A DNA stretch of 64,000 nt from Sipunculus nudus (GCA_026874595.1 CM049310.1:76625056-76689055); one strand, 5' to 3'; numbered from the stretch's first letter, positions 1-11,159 are shown. Made by a program: numbers and translations. The notes: generated by a model from the sequence alone, not told the origin.

Positions 1-72
1 GGTATATTTTGAAGACATACGTTGTTCGGACCATATTTCTTTCCGCTATGATAATTATAAGCAACACCGTCA

Positions 73-77
<5 letters not shown>

Positions 78-136
<59 letters not shown>
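78..136. repeat. (TA)n microsatellite
   Basis: Nearly pure TA dinucleotide array. It is the first of about fifteen such arrays in the window, several of which abut small transposable elements. Confidence 0.97.
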
Positions 137-138
<2 letters not shown>

Positions 139-250
139 AATTGTAACAGTACCAACTACAGAGGATGGTGATAATATTAGGTATAAAAAATAAAATAACA
201 ATCAGCTATATAATTAAGGGAGAAAACCGTCTCACAGCTACGATTTATTT

Positions 251-371
251 CCAACCTGGGAAAGTCCAATGCGCAGACAGCAAAAATGGCTTCCTGCACA
301 TATAACGTTATTTAAGATTAAAATTCCTTTAACTTGTCCTTCTGTGCAAGTCTTTGGTTGTAAGCTGTAAA
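251..371 (+). repeat. Diverged direct repeat, copy 1 (partner at 2868-3071)
   Basis: Shares ordered blocks with 2868-3071: CCAACCT followed by AATGCGCAGACAGC, a GGCTTC block, and the closing block TTGTGCAAGT/TGGTTGT (here with small changes). The second copy has about 80 extra bases in the middle. This is either an old duplication or two copies of an unidentified dispersed repeat. No coding potential is seen. Confidence 0.6.
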
Positions 372-430
372 ATTATTAGAAAAATGTACACATTTAATCA
401 AATATATCATATATATAAATAAATAAATAA

Positions 431-435
<5 letters not shown>

Positions 436-479
<44 letters not shown>

Positions 480-484
480 TATAT
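436..484. repeat. (TA)n microsatellite
   Basis: TA array preceded by an (AAAT)n-like run at 416-435. The small MITE that follows begins directly at its right end. Confidence 0.95.
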
Positions 485-485
485 A

Positions 486-597
486 CAGTACAACCTCGCC
501 AAACGACCATCTCGGTTTAGCGACCACCTCGGTTTAGCGACCACCTCAATCACTTTATCGAGGTCCCGTTGGGGGTCGTCATTTCGAGGTTCCACTG
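486..597. mobile_element. Tc1/mariner-like MITE, about 112 bp
   Basis: The left end reads CAGTACAACCTCG and the reverse complement of the right end reads CAGTGGAACCTCG, giving terminal inverted repeats of roughly 24 bp with mismatches. A CAGTG-type terminus next to TA dinucleotides fits Tc1/mariner/pogo-type elements. The interior holds two tandem copies of a block containing CTCGGTTTAGCGACCAC. It is too short to encode a transposase, so it would be non-autonomous. Superfamily assignment rests only on the termini. Confidence 0.6.
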
Positions 598-2354
598 TTT
601 ATATATATATCAGGAAAAAATATACCCGGAAAAAGCTTGTCCGTTTTAAGAAAGGCCCGGAGGGGTTGGTGTACGTCGGGGAAGAAAATTTTAATAGAAG
701 AGGTCCAAACAACTTTCTGAGAACTCATTATTGACAAAAAAACAACCCGGCGACATCTACTTACAATAACTGCTTCAAATAAACAAACGTAATTGACATT
801 ATTTCCTGCATTCATACTAATTGATTCTTAAATATATAGCGCAAAACGAAGCCTTGTAAAGGACGAGGAGCCCAACCTGGGGTTAAAAGCCATCAAACCA
901 ACCAAAATTATTGCAAATTGTCAATTAACAATATACAGAACTTTACATTTAGATTTAACAAACGTTTGATTTAATAAAAAATACCATAAATGCATAACGT
1001 ACATTATTATGATTTCTCGCCAAAACATTATTTAATATTTTTCCCATCATCCAGACAATTTTCTTTGCTGACATGGCATTTTCGTGTATCAATTAAATAA
1101 AATGTCGCCTGAATTCACATACTTTTAGTAATCTTGCATTTTTCCACAAGTTTGAGATGCTGTTCGTCGTTATTGCTCACCTGTGGAGCTATTACGCGGT
1201 ACGTAGATGAGGCCACTTGGCCCAATTTTCATCGAGGTCGAGGATTTTTCCCGCCCATTTGATGGAAGCCTTGATTTTAATATCGGCAGGAAGATGTAAT
1301 GATTCCAACAACCTTGAAGCTCGGTAACACAGAGCGAAAATTAATCCAATTTTCCTAGTCGCACATAACACACGAGTGTCCGCTTCTATTTTTAGCGGTC
1401 AGATGCCATGACAAGTTGACCGACAATTTCATTTTTGCATAATAAATGTTGGCACAGTAATATTTTCCGCAATTGGTGGAAAGACCCCCGGCCCAAGACA
1501 GAGCCAATCAGAGACTTGTAGTATCAAAAACACCCCTCTGGCCCCACATATTCAGTTCATTCATGATATTTTATTGTGGGAAAATTTGTCCGCGGACGAC
1601 ATGTTCAGCAGGGCGTTTTCAGCAAATATAACGTAATTTTTATACTTATTAATTAATGTCTTGAACTGCTATCACTGATGATCTGTTGACTTGTGAGGTG
1701 ACACATCGTGTTTTCACTGAGTTTTAAACTATCTACGAATCCTGAAAAACGAATAGGTAACGTACACAAATGATACAGTCATGATCTTCGTTTGGTTTGC
1801 TTGAACAAATCCAAGGACTTATAGACGATACCTGTACTGACATTCCTTAGCATTTATGCAGCCTGACGTCATCTGCTATATCCTGAAGCGATTTCACGCC
1901 CTTCACGCGTCAAATAAAAGTTCTATAGCCTGCAAGGTCCGGCTCTATATTGAAACTCGGATCTTGGAATTTTTACTGCGGAATTTTGGCAATTAACGCG
2001 GGAAAACGCTCATATTTGATGTAACTATCGGCAAAGATCAACCAAAGGGCAGGAATTATGGGCCTGATTTTCCAATTATGAATGGCCCACGCTGTAAAGC
2101 GCTGATGGGAACACTTAAATTTCCTTGTTATATAATTTACCGTAATGGTGTTTGAAGACATTTTAAAGCGGGAACGCGACGGTGGAAGAACGTTAATGAA
2201 CAGTTCTATAATATTAAAGCAGGCTAGGCAAATTTCTAGGCTAAAATATATGGTAACTTTCAGAGGATTGTTGGAATTATCTGGTGCTCTCTCGGGCGGA
2301 AGGGGGGGGGGATGATGTCCGTTTACCAGCCAATATTTAAGTTTCGCGGAAACC

Positions 2355-2357
<3 letters not shown>
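598..2357. other. Intergenic DNA without a recognised gene
   Basis: No convincing coding frame. The part from about 1140 to 1600 is less AT-biased and free of simple repeats, so it could be unique or constrained sequence. Frames in 1973-2476 are short and end in translated TA repeat. Confidence 0.5.
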
Positions 2358-2424
<67 letters not shown>

Positions 2425-2462
2425 ATATATATATACATGTATATATATATATATATAAATAT
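2358..2462. repeat. (TA)n microsatellite with TACATGTA interruptions
   Basis: Long TA array interrupted by two ACATGT-type steps near its right end. It produces artificial Tyr-Ile open frames. Confidence 0.95.
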
Positions 2463-2867
2463 ATATACATATACATCTATCTATATTTACAACTGTTTAA
2501 GGACGTATTATAAAAGTGGACTGATATGGTATATAAAACAATTATAACAAAATGTTTATGATAATGGCTTTGATCCTCAGGGGTCCGTCAAAATATTTAT
2601 ATTACCGATGCCATCTTCCAGATACAAAGCATGATTATTGCTGCCTGCAGAATCCCTGCCTCTTAATACATCATTGTTAATTAAACAAAAATAATTAATT
2701 ATTTAATTCATATTGAATTACAACAATATGTTTCATCCTCACTTTGTTTTATATATTAAAATGATATCTCTATCTCTATAGATACAAGAAAATAATGTGT
2801 ATAGATTCTATGTGTATAGATCCATTGCCGGTCTCACAAGTACAATTCAAATAAAAGATAAAAATAT

Positions 2868-3071
2868 CCAACCTTGGAAACTAAATGCGCAGACAGCGAA
2901 AGTGGCTTCATGCAGAGATGGTGTATGTGTTAAATTAAAAAGAGGAGTTCGTTGAACGTGCGTAAAATATTTTAAAGTTAAAAGAACAATGATGAATTAT
3001 ACTGTGAGTGAAATATTAAATTCCATTAACTGTTGGGCTTTTGTGCAAGTCGTTGGTTGTCAGCTTCTAAA
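2868..3071 (+). repeat. Diverged direct repeat, copy 2 (partner at 251-371)
   Basis: Carries the same ordered blocks as 251-371 (AATGCGCAGACAGC, a GGCTTC block, TTGTGCAAGTCGTTGGTTGT) around an extra central segment. Non-coding. The origin is unknown. Confidence 0.6.
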
Positions 3072-3277
3072 GGAAGACAAAGCAAGAGACATGTATGTAT
3101 TCTAATGTGCTGAAAGCAAAACGATTACCTGATAAGCAAACTGGAAAAAAGGTCCATTATACAAAGCATTTAACGGTAAAGTTATTTGGATCTCTATTTT
3201 AAAAAGTAGGTAATATGTAAAACTTTTGACGTCACAGATGCAACAATACCCAAACTCAGGGGATTGTTCATAACCTA

Positions 3278-3572
3278 GGCCAAAAAAAGAAAAAGGTATG
3301 GTTCTCAGGCACTTTTTTTCAGAAATCAGTGCGGGCGGCCGGTTTTTTTTTTTTTTGTTACCTATTTGTATGTTTCGATAAAAATGTCTTATGATTAGGG
3401 AAAAGCATGATTATAATATATTTATTTTTTCTAAACAGGTAAAAGCACTACATAGCAAAGGCAAGCTTATCTAAATTGTATTATTTTTCTTCTTGAAAGA
3501 TGAAAATCAAAACAAAATTTTTTGATGCGGGGGCATAAAATTGACGCGGGCGGTCCCTGACAACATACCACT
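3278..3572 (+). mobile_element. PIF/Harbinger-like MITE family H, copy 1
   Basis: Begins GGCCAAAAAAAG then GGTATGGTTCTCAGGCAC, and shares the family's internal blocks: GTGCGGGCGG, ATGTTTCGATAAAAATGTC, AAAAGCACTACA, GATGCGGGGG and GACGCGGGCGG. Its right end is degraded (CCCTGACAACATACC) and has lost the terminal GGCC. It is the most eroded of five copies in this window. Confidence 0.75.
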
Positions 3573-3738
3573 AATTGTTTTTATCCCTTACAGTGAACTT
3601 TTTATTCTAGAGTCGTATATCTCCATTCGGAGAAAACTTCATTCAATGTATTTTAATCACCAGTGATGAGAAAATTTTAATGTATTTTTAGTTTCTTCCA
3701 TAAACGAAAATTTACTTATTTTAAGCAGACTGGGTCCT

Positions 3739-3743
<5 letters not shown>

Positions 3744-3799
<56 letters not shown>
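3744..3799. repeat. (GA)n microsatellite
   Basis: Uninterrupted GA dinucleotide run of about 55 bp. It lies just beyond the possible poly(A) signal of the minus-strand exon candidate at 3853-4057. Confidence 0.97.
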
Positions 3800-3802
<3 letters not shown>

Positions 3803-3822
3803 TGGAATAGTTACACTGATTT

Positions 3823-3828
3823 TTTATT
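3823..3828 (-). promoter_or_regulatory. Possible poly(A) signal AATAAA
   Basis: AATAAA on the minus strand, about 25 nt past the TAA stop of the exon candidate at 3853-4057. This hexamer is common by chance in AT-rich DNA. Confidence 0.2.
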
Positions 3829-3852
3829 TTCCAGCACACTGTCAGAAGTTGA

Positions 3853-4057
3853 TTACGTCATATCCGGTACGCTCGCGACACAGAAGAATCGTTCAGAGGG
3901 ACCAGTCGAAGAAAGTGATGCATATTCATGAATAAAGGTTATGGCACCATCATCATCACTCTCATTGTCATTAACTTCTTGAACTTCTTCATCATCAGGG
4001 CCTCCAGTTTTCTCTTTCTCCTCGCCATCATCATCATCAACAACCACCAACCAATAA
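3853..4057 (-). CDS. Possible terminal exon of an unidentified protein with an acidic tail
   Basis: On the minus strand a splice-acceptor-like sequence (CTCTGTTTTTATAAAACCTGCAG) precedes an open stretch of 67 codons ending in TAA at 3853-3855. The peptide begins YWLVVVDDDDGEEKEK, continues with a second acidic run (NESDDDGAITFIHEYA) and ends FFCVASVPDMT. Codon use is mixed rather than repeat-like outside the GAT run. I recognise no domain. The open frame extends upstream to 4332, but that part is low-complexity hydrophobic sequence and is more likely intron. No earlier exon was identified. It could be chance, helped by GAT-rich low complexity; transcript data would settle it. Confidence 0.25.
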
Positions 4058-4332
4058 CTGCAGGTTTTATAAAAACAGAGCGTGAATAACAAAATTAAAA
4101 CAATAAATTGAAAAAAGATAATCCCCAAAGTACTAGTATACAATGAACTATCCTTGGGGTTTCCGAATACTAGTATACTAGTATAAACACCAATGACCTC
4201 TGTATTATACACTCCATGCATACACGTAGAATTAAACCGTATCAGACAGTCATATATACATAAAAAATATGTTAAACGTGTAAAATGTAAACCACATAAC
4301 ACCAACATAGGCGTGAGTTGGCTTGGTCGCAA

Positions 4333-5675
4333 TTTCCCAGCAGAAACTTTACTGCACTCTATCAGCTATTTCCGCGTGCTTTTCCGCGCCAATAACGAGA
4401 GCATTGTGAGTATTTTTTACGTTCACTAACTGGTGTTGTTCTGCTTGACCTTAAGGTCACGGCTCCCTGACATGCGCGCTGGCCCATATGGCACGCCACC
4501 AGCAAGCAGATCTCACGTCGAAAAACACTCCCTGTAATTTACGATATAAAAGATGCCAAGAAGGAATCCGCAGATAGCGTGTCGGGCAGCCATAAAGTGA
4601 GATTAGCTGCCAGACCACATGTCGGGAAGGACCGTTGGTTTGCCATGTCAGGTGGCCTGCAGGGAACTCGGCATGATGAGGAAAAGTCAGGGGTCTAAGT
4701 AGTCCAATGTCTGTATTAAAACATCTGGTTTTACATGCAATAACATCCTATTATCACTTGCACCACAAATTAATCGCCGCATTTTTCTAAACTTGACCTT
4801 TAACCCAGGGTCAACTGAAATGACCCCGCATTCACTAAAGACTCGTTCTCGTGATAAGTGTATTGGAGAAAATATTTGGAATTTTCCCTTATGACGAGCT
4901 CTGACCCTTGGTCATAGAATATGATCCAGAAACTGGCCCATAATCTTCGTGCTGATTCAATTAATAAATAATCGTCACGCTGAATGACAAAGCAAAAAAG
5001 AGGAAGAGTCCTGCTGTTCACATTTTTATTCTTACTGCTAACACTGATAATTATATGTGCACAATTACTGGACCATTTACAAAAACAAAACAAAAAAAAA
5101 ACAAAACAAAAAAACAGAAGATTCTTTTAACTATGCTTATGTTTTTTATTAATATTTCTGACGGAATCGGACGTGAATTAGGTTTTAAAAAGACACGGAC
5201 TTGGACTCTATGCTGAAAGGCTCGGACCGTTTACTTTCGGACTCGGATGGTGTGCGTCAATCTTAACCACTAACTAACCACCTTAACAAAAAGCTCAAAG
5301 GTTAATATTTTGTAAACATTTGAATGCATGATAACGTTCTCTTAGCACCATTCAGTGGAACGTGTGCCTCGATAAAGCACCACCAAGAAAACCTTAGTTT
5401 TCAATAACTGAATAGGAGTGACAGAAAAGAAAAAGCTAAAAGCTTAAGTTAAGTTGATAACTTACTACTCAGTATTTTTCTTCCTATAATCGTTCGGTAC
5501 AACGTCAAAGCAGCTGCTATTGTAAATATGTTGGTGCTGACCATTTCATCGGTGACCTTGACCGTTGTCAGTCGGCTTTAAAAGTTAAGAAACGTTTACT
5601 TTATTTTTTTCATATTTCATCAATTTGATTACTTTAAGGTATTTATTCAAATACCAGGTACGTTAAATAAACATG
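4333..5675. other. Intergenic DNA without a recognised gene
   Basis: Contains a moderately GC-richer block (about 4430-4700), an adenine-rich stretch near 5084-5116 and otherwise AT-rich DNA. No coding signal or RNA gene was seen. Confidence 0.5.
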
Positions 5676-6264
5676 AAATAATAATAATAATAATAATGAA
5701 TAGTACTTATATAGCGCTGAACTCCAAGATCAGACTCACAGCGCTTGCATTTTTACACATCAGTTACACAATATATAAATATATAAGCACACTCACACAC
5801 ACACCCACACACACCTACTCACCCACACACACCCGAGATTACATGTATGGTAAATGTTGCTAATTACAAAATGCCTGCAGAAATAGGTATGTTTTAAGAT
5901 TTGTCTTAAAAGTATTGATAGTGGGGGATTTTCTAAGTTCAGCTGGAAGGGAATTCCAGATCTTAGGGGCAATATAACTGAAAGAACGTTCACCGACTTT
6001 CGTACGGCACTTAGGCAATATTAGAAGACTTTCGTTAGAAGAGCGTAGGGTGCGCACCGGCCGATAAATACATAGTTTTTACGAAAGATATGGTGGCAGT
6101 GATCCATCAAAATATCTATAAACAAGGACTGCGAGTTTGTATTGTATCCGATGCTGAACTGGCAGCCAGTGGAGTTCCTTAAGTAACGGCGTAACGTGGT
6201 CCCTTTTTCGTTTTTTAAGAATAACACGGGCTGCATTATTTTGAAGCATTTGCAACCGTGAGAT
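5676..6264 (-). mobile_element. CR1/L2-like LINE, 5'-truncated 3' end (copy 1)
   Basis: Reading the minus strand from about 6258 to the TAG at 5860 gives a 133-codon frame matching the C-terminus of CR1/L2-type LINE polyproteins: RLQMLQNNAARV, DHVTPLLKELHWLPV, YKLAVLVYRYFDGSLPPYLS, VRTLRSSNES, then GERSFSYIAPKIWNSLPAEL. The frame is broken by a single TAA directly after PPYLS. The 3' UTR contains a GT-rich stretch and GCGCTATATAAGTACTATT, and ends in a (TTA)n tail at 5676-5697, as expected for this group. The 5' side stops abruptly near 6264, a truncated insertion. It cannot be autonomous. The clade name is by motif recall; no alignment was run. Confidence 0.85.
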
Positions 6265-6961
6265 TTAGATATTTAAATATAGTATTCATCCTTATTATAT
6301 TATGTTATCTACAAAGTGTTATAAAACCATGTACTTACGCTTATTAATAACTGCATGAGGTGCAACCATTGGCCCTAAACATTAAATTTTTAACGCATGC
6401 TGCCTGCCCGGTGACCGTATCGCACAACTTTAAAAATCGAGAATTTTTTTCAAATTTCAACTAGTTTTTCTTCCGTGTTTTTTTTTTCTTGCATGGTTCC
6501 TCTGTTTGCCTGGGAGTTGCCGGTCATACGCTAAATCGGACCTATGTCCAAGCAGTGTTGTTATGGTAAAGTCACAAACGTGGACTGTGTTTACTCAAAC
6601 ACAGAATCATAACAACGTATAAAAAAGGTGTATTGGAGAGAATAAGTCCGTGTTTGTATTCAGCCATATTGGACTAACAGCCTGAGACTACACATACCGT
6701 TGCAAATGTTTATGAACCTTAAATGTAGTTAAAAGAAGAATGTTAGGATCTGACATCTTTGCCTATGATCTCGGCCAAGACGTTCCTTTCTATTCTCCTT
6801 TCCAGAGACCTCTTCTATTAAAAAAAAAACACAGAAAGACGGGCTTTAATGGTGTAAGAGTGAAGCACAACTCAAAGCCGACGAACCGTTTTTTTTTCGA
6901 ATCTTATTCGATGACTGGTCACCAACCAACAAGAGTGGTTGCAATGCAGGTTTATGGATAG
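6265..6961. other. Intergenic DNA, nothing recognised
   Basis: No coding or RNA gene signal. The small plus-strand frame at 6740-6961 has no recognisable motif and runs up to a SINE fragment. Confidence 0.4.
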
Positions 6962-7235
6962 GTTGTTCCCCAAGGCCGTGTTTCACTCACAAACCAGTGC
7001 GCCTTTCGGGGATTCCTCCGTGTTATTACCGTTATGGGAATGATCACACAACCTGGAAACGTAAGGTACATGACCTGTGTGACGCAAAGATATAAACTTA
7101 CAGGTAACGTATGCTACCGCCCTGTCACCTAGTTAGAAACCAAAATAGAATTATGTAAATGAGCGTCCTTAATTACGCTATTTTTTCACACTGGTGGCGG
7201 CTACTTTCACCAAATAAAAGATATAAAAAACTCAT
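6962..7235 (+). mobile_element. SINE family A, 5'-truncated copy (A3)
   Basis: Matches the body of the full copy at 10724-11146: GGCCGTGTTTCACTCACAAA, GGGGATTCCTCCGTGT, GCTACCGCCCTGTCA and the A-rich end after TTTCACCAAATAAAAG. The tRNA-like head with its A and B boxes is missing. Confidence 0.75.
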
Positions 7236-7499
7236 GTATACATTTTTTGTTGCGCTTTGTATAAATCTCGACGCACGTTTTCGATCAGTAAAATTCATTT
7301 GCTTATGTTAATGTGTTAATAGAAAGCAACCCTCTTATAGTCCAGCGGTTAAAAAAAAAGTTTGCTGAGACAATAAATAAAAAGTCACAAGACTTATGAC
7401 GGGAAACACTCTCCTGCAGTCTTTCGAATGATCTACATGTATTTTCGTTCCGATTATCAAAGATGAGCATGAATAATATTGATCTGTGTGCTTGTGAGG

Positions 7500-7735
7500 T
7501 CAAACCTATGTTTGCCCTACGTTTCCTAAATTTCCATACATTTACCCTACTTTATCTAAATTTCCATTCCTACTTTTGTCCTGTTTTTCCTTTGGTTTTC
7601 CTCGTTTTGTCCTATTCTCTCAAGTTTTCATTCCTAATTTTTTTTTACTTTTTTCTTTATTTTGCTTTTCTCCTATTCATTCCTACTTTCGTCCCACTTT
7701 ATTTAAATTTGCCTTACTAATATTGTCCTAAACTT
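7500..7735 (+). repeat. Degenerate pyrimidine-rich tandem repeat
   Basis: Loose repetition of units such as CCTACTTTATCTAAATTTCCATT and TTTTGTCCT over about 230 bp. The resulting Phe/Leu-rich open frame is a by-product of composition and is not taken as a gene. Confidence 0.6.
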
Positions 7736-8320
7736 TCATAACTGTGTGCTGTGTATTGTCATCTCTGAGGCTGACTGGGCAGGAGTGCCACATCTACGAA
7801 AAGACCAGAGGAGAAGCCGCGGAATGCGGCTACATTTGGAATAACAACAAAACACTTCCAACGCGATCCCAAATTTATGATATATCAGATTTTGATCGTC
7901 CGCATCTTTTACTGTCATCATACACCCGAGTGATTCATCAGTGAAAGTCAGGGAAGATATTGGAACCAATTTACCACAGACGCATCGATAACGGTGAATG
8001 TCAAACCCGAGAGGTCCACTCGGGCACGGACATGCAAAGTGATACGGAGTTAAATGTCCGACCCTGAATGAACTGCAGGTCCTTCACGGAAGGTGTGTCG
8101 TTGGTTTAGAACCGCCCGCTTTATCACTGTGAATATCTGGGGAAAATATGACACCCAGCGGCAGTGGCGTCGGTTCACCTCCCAGGATGGTGGGGGGGGG
8201 GGGGTGTCTCGCAGACACACACACATATAAATATAAGTTTATGAAACGTTTCAAATATATTAGCGTCTTATGATATTTTTCAAAAATATATACTTAATCA
8301 CATTTCAAATATATTCAATT
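7736..8320. other. Intergenic DNA with a G homopolymer
   Basis: Relatively GC-rich from 7740 to 8200, with a run of about a dozen G near 8192-8204 and a short CA run after it. Overlapping short frames on both strands have no recognisable motif. Confidence 0.4.
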
Positions 8321-8705
8321 AAAAGAAAAGAATCACAGAAGAGTATGATTACATTAAAGACGATCAGAAGAGAAGAATTATAGAAGAGAAGGAGTTACAT
8401 AAAAGAGGAATAAGAGAAGAAATATATTACAAAAGAGAAGAATAACAGAAGATTTATAATACAAGGTTACAAAAAAAGAAGATTTACGGTAAGGAAGTTA
8501 CAGAAATTGAAGAATTTCAATAGAGAAAAGTTACAGACCAGAAGAATTACAGATTAGAAGAATTAAGGTTGAGAAGGTTGAGCATTACAGATGAGAAGAA
8601 TTACAGAAGGCAAGAATTACATCAAAAATTACAGAAAAATCAATAACAAAAGAGAAATTTAATAGAAGAGAAGAATTACATAAGAGAAGGGTAACAGAAA
8701 TGAAC
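8321..8705 (+). repeat. Degenerate purine-rich tandem repeat (GAAGAATTACAGA-like)
   Basis: Imperfect repeats of AGAAGAATTACAGA and AGAGAAG units through nearly 380 bp. No coding frame survives. Probably an old, diverged minisatellite. Confidence 0.65.
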
Positions 8706-9390
8706 AGTACCTATATAGTATTTATTGCATGGCCTTTGTAACTGAGACTACAGTGGCCTAGGTCGTGAGTAGAAGGGAGGTATGACTTCTAAACCTGACA
8801 TTGACCCCCGTCAATCGCTAGTATGCCATTTTGAAAACACCGCATATAACAGTCATTATTTAAAAAAAATTACAACATATTCTGTTTTCATCGTTTACAA
8901 CATGAACCTATCTAGAAAATTATGAATGGGTATGGGAATAATATGCATGGACTGAAGCCATAAAAAAAGCACATCAAATGGTGCATTATACGCCCTTCGT
9001 GTATCTGGTGACCTCTGACTTCATAAAATATGCTTAATTTTTTTTTCTTTAATTTATAAATGTAGTTCAGATAAGAAACTTTATCGATACATATGTATAA
9101 TGAGTTCCATGAAAATCCATTAGATTATTGGTAAGTCACGAGGGTGTTACCAAAGTGAGGTGACCTTATTAAACATACGTATTTTGCTCGGAAATCAAAC
9201 TTAGGCGAGAAACCATATTGATATACTACATATGCGTAGATTTTGCCGGTAATCGAACTCGGGCGAAGCGAAATTTCTTTTGGTTAGTGGTTATGGTGAG
9301 TTTCGGGAAAAACCATCAAAGCGCCGGTAAGTTTTCGCCGGGACGGACGGACGGATGGTGGGTATACCATGATACGTCCAGTCTTAGACG
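8706..9390. other. Intergenic DNA, nothing recognised
   Basis: AT-rich unique sequence. No gene or element termini were identified. Confidence 0.4.
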
Positions 9391-9725
9391 GGCGTATAAT
9401 AAAAAGGAAAAACAGAATAAAAGGAATATATTGTATGAGAAAAGAAACATGATGGACTGCAGTAAAACGATGCATCAAAACAAAGAAATGGACAAATGGG
9501 ATTCGACGGACAAAGAATTTCAACGGACGAAAGGAATTGGATAAAGGTATTCAATAAAGTAAAGGAATGCGAGGGCTTTCGATAGACAAAAATAATTCGA
9601 CACATGAATCTGATGGACAAAGAATTATGATGGACAAGGGAATTTAACAAAGTAAAGGAATTCGTTTGACGAAAGGATTTTAATGGAAAAAGGTAAAAGT
9701 AACGGAATGCGATGGACCAGTGGCA
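9391..9725 (+). repeat. Degenerate tandem repeat (AAAGGAATTCGATGGAC-like)
   Basis: Loose repetition of a unit resembling GGAATTCGATGGACAAAG with many substitutions and indels. The open frames on both strands here are repeat-encoded. Confidence 0.6.
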
Positions 9726-9993
9726 TAAGTCCAGACTGGAAAAATCTTTCATTTCACATGTATAAACCACGATTCTTTAACGCTTAATATTTCTCATAAT
9801 GCTTATTTTGTATGATTGTAATAATGATGCAGGTTCCTTTAATTCCAGTCATTAGTACCTATGTGTAACAATTATTGAAACCATATAGGAAGTATTTGTA
9901 AAGAAAAAACGTCGAGCCGTGAAAAAAAGCCCCTTGAAAAGCTCTGCGGAAACGTAAGGAACTTCAGCTATAAGTAGAGTCTCTCCTACCGAA

Positions 9994-10464
9994 ATGGATT
10001 CCTTGGTATTTCTGACCAGGTATCATCAAGATTTCTGGTCTTATGCTGTATTGTCTGGATTGGCAATCACCACGCAAGATGTCCATTTTGTTTCTGACAT
10101 GATAGTTCCCCCGCGTTCCTCTGACGTGCTGACGACCGGCCTCGACCTTTTCAAACTACATTTAAGCTGCACCGAGGATTCTCGGATGGTGGTAATGTTG
10201 GAATCCCCGGCCATGGTTCCTTCTAATATGATACATGAATCAGGTGCGCGATTTGGACATATTTCCCCCCGCACCTGTCATCTGCCTGGCAAACGTAGAG
10301 TCTAAAACACCGGTGGCTGCGTCATTGACGTCCAGTAAGTATGACTCGGGGGAAGCTACGGGCTCAGAACCCGCATACTCTGTATGTTTTGGCTTTACCT
10401 TTTTGTACGTCATCCCCGGGATTAACACCCGTTTTATTGGATGATTCATACTTGATGAATTCAT
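9994..10464. other. GC-richer island with overlapping open frames on both strands, unidentified
   Basis: The composition rises well above the neighbourhood. On the plus strand a frame runs from 9994 to 10305 and a second, shifted frame from 10235 to 10444. On the minus strand two frames overlap (10464 to 10240, then 10274 to 10041). A single frameshift would join either pair into about 140 codons. I recognise no domain in any of them. Candidates are a decayed retrotransposed gene copy, a diverged transposon fragment or simply GC-rich unique DNA. The correct strand cannot be decided from sequence alone. Confidence 0.3.
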
Positions 10465-10723
10465 CTTAATTCGTGAAGACTAATTTATGGTGGGTCGTAT
10501 TTATCTCTACATTCATAACATATGTATGCCACCTGTGCCTGGGTAGCACGCACCATGTTGTATGTTCGCTGTTTTACCTGTGCCCATTGTGAAAGTTCAT
10601 GACTTTGGCAGTCAGCTGATATACTTACTTTTGTATAAGAGCTTGGAGACAAGGTATTTAAACCTACTGTTGATTTCTAGAAGTCGAAATCACGAATAAA
10701 GTATATAATAAGTAGTGTATAAT

Positions 10724-11146
10724 ACTTCTGTGGCTCAGGGGCAGAGCGCAGGACTCAAAGCCAGTCAATCGTGGGTTCGAATCTCAGCGGAAGCGGTGAG
10801 GTTTTTCACGGTCGGCCCCCACCCAGGGTAAGCGCTCTGCAGGCTTAATTGGAAGGCTGTGCCCCACAGCCGTGTATCACCCACAAACGGATGCGTCTTT
10901 TGGGGATTCCTCCGTGTAATGACCTAGCAATGGGGATGATTACACACCCAGGACCCGCAGGTGCGGTAGACACCGGCCCGGGTGACACCAGTATACAAAA
11001 ATAAAAAAAGCGAGTGCTACCGCTCTGTTAAGTAGTCCCAAACCGAAATGGAAACTCTGCAGATGTACATACTTAGGTTAAGAATTAGATAAGTCAGCAT
11101 TAACAAATGCAGGCGTTTACCTTCACCAAAAAAATAAATAAAAAAC
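10724..11146 (+). mobile_element. SINE family A, full-length copy (A1) with 13-bp target-site duplication
   Basis: A tRNA-like head spans 10725-10793: a pol III A box in TGGCTCAGGGGCAGAGCG, a B box in GGTTCGAATCTC, and a 6-bp acceptor-like pairing of CTTCTG with CGGAAG. A body of about 300 bp follows and ends in an A-rich tail (CACCAAAAAAATAAATAAAA). AGTAGTGTATAAT flanks it exactly on both sides (10711-10723 and 11147-11159), as target-primed reverse transcription would leave. The intact duplication suggests a fairly recent insertion. It would be mobilised by a partner LINE that I cannot assign. Confidence 0.9.
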
Positions 11147-11159
11147 AGTAGTGTATAAT

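Noticed and set aside
318-595. Open frames rich in Tyr-Ile
   Set aside because: Translations of TA repeat; likewise at 1973-2476, 11229-11611, 48874-49059 and 56419-56718.
5860-6236. Two overlapping minus-strand frames as separate genes
   Set aside because: They are pieces and a shifted reading of the same truncated LINE C-terminus.
10725-10793. tRNA gene-like A and B boxes
   Set aside because: Part of a repeated SINE with body, A-rich tail and target duplication; the same head recurs at 36545. Not a functional tRNA gene.
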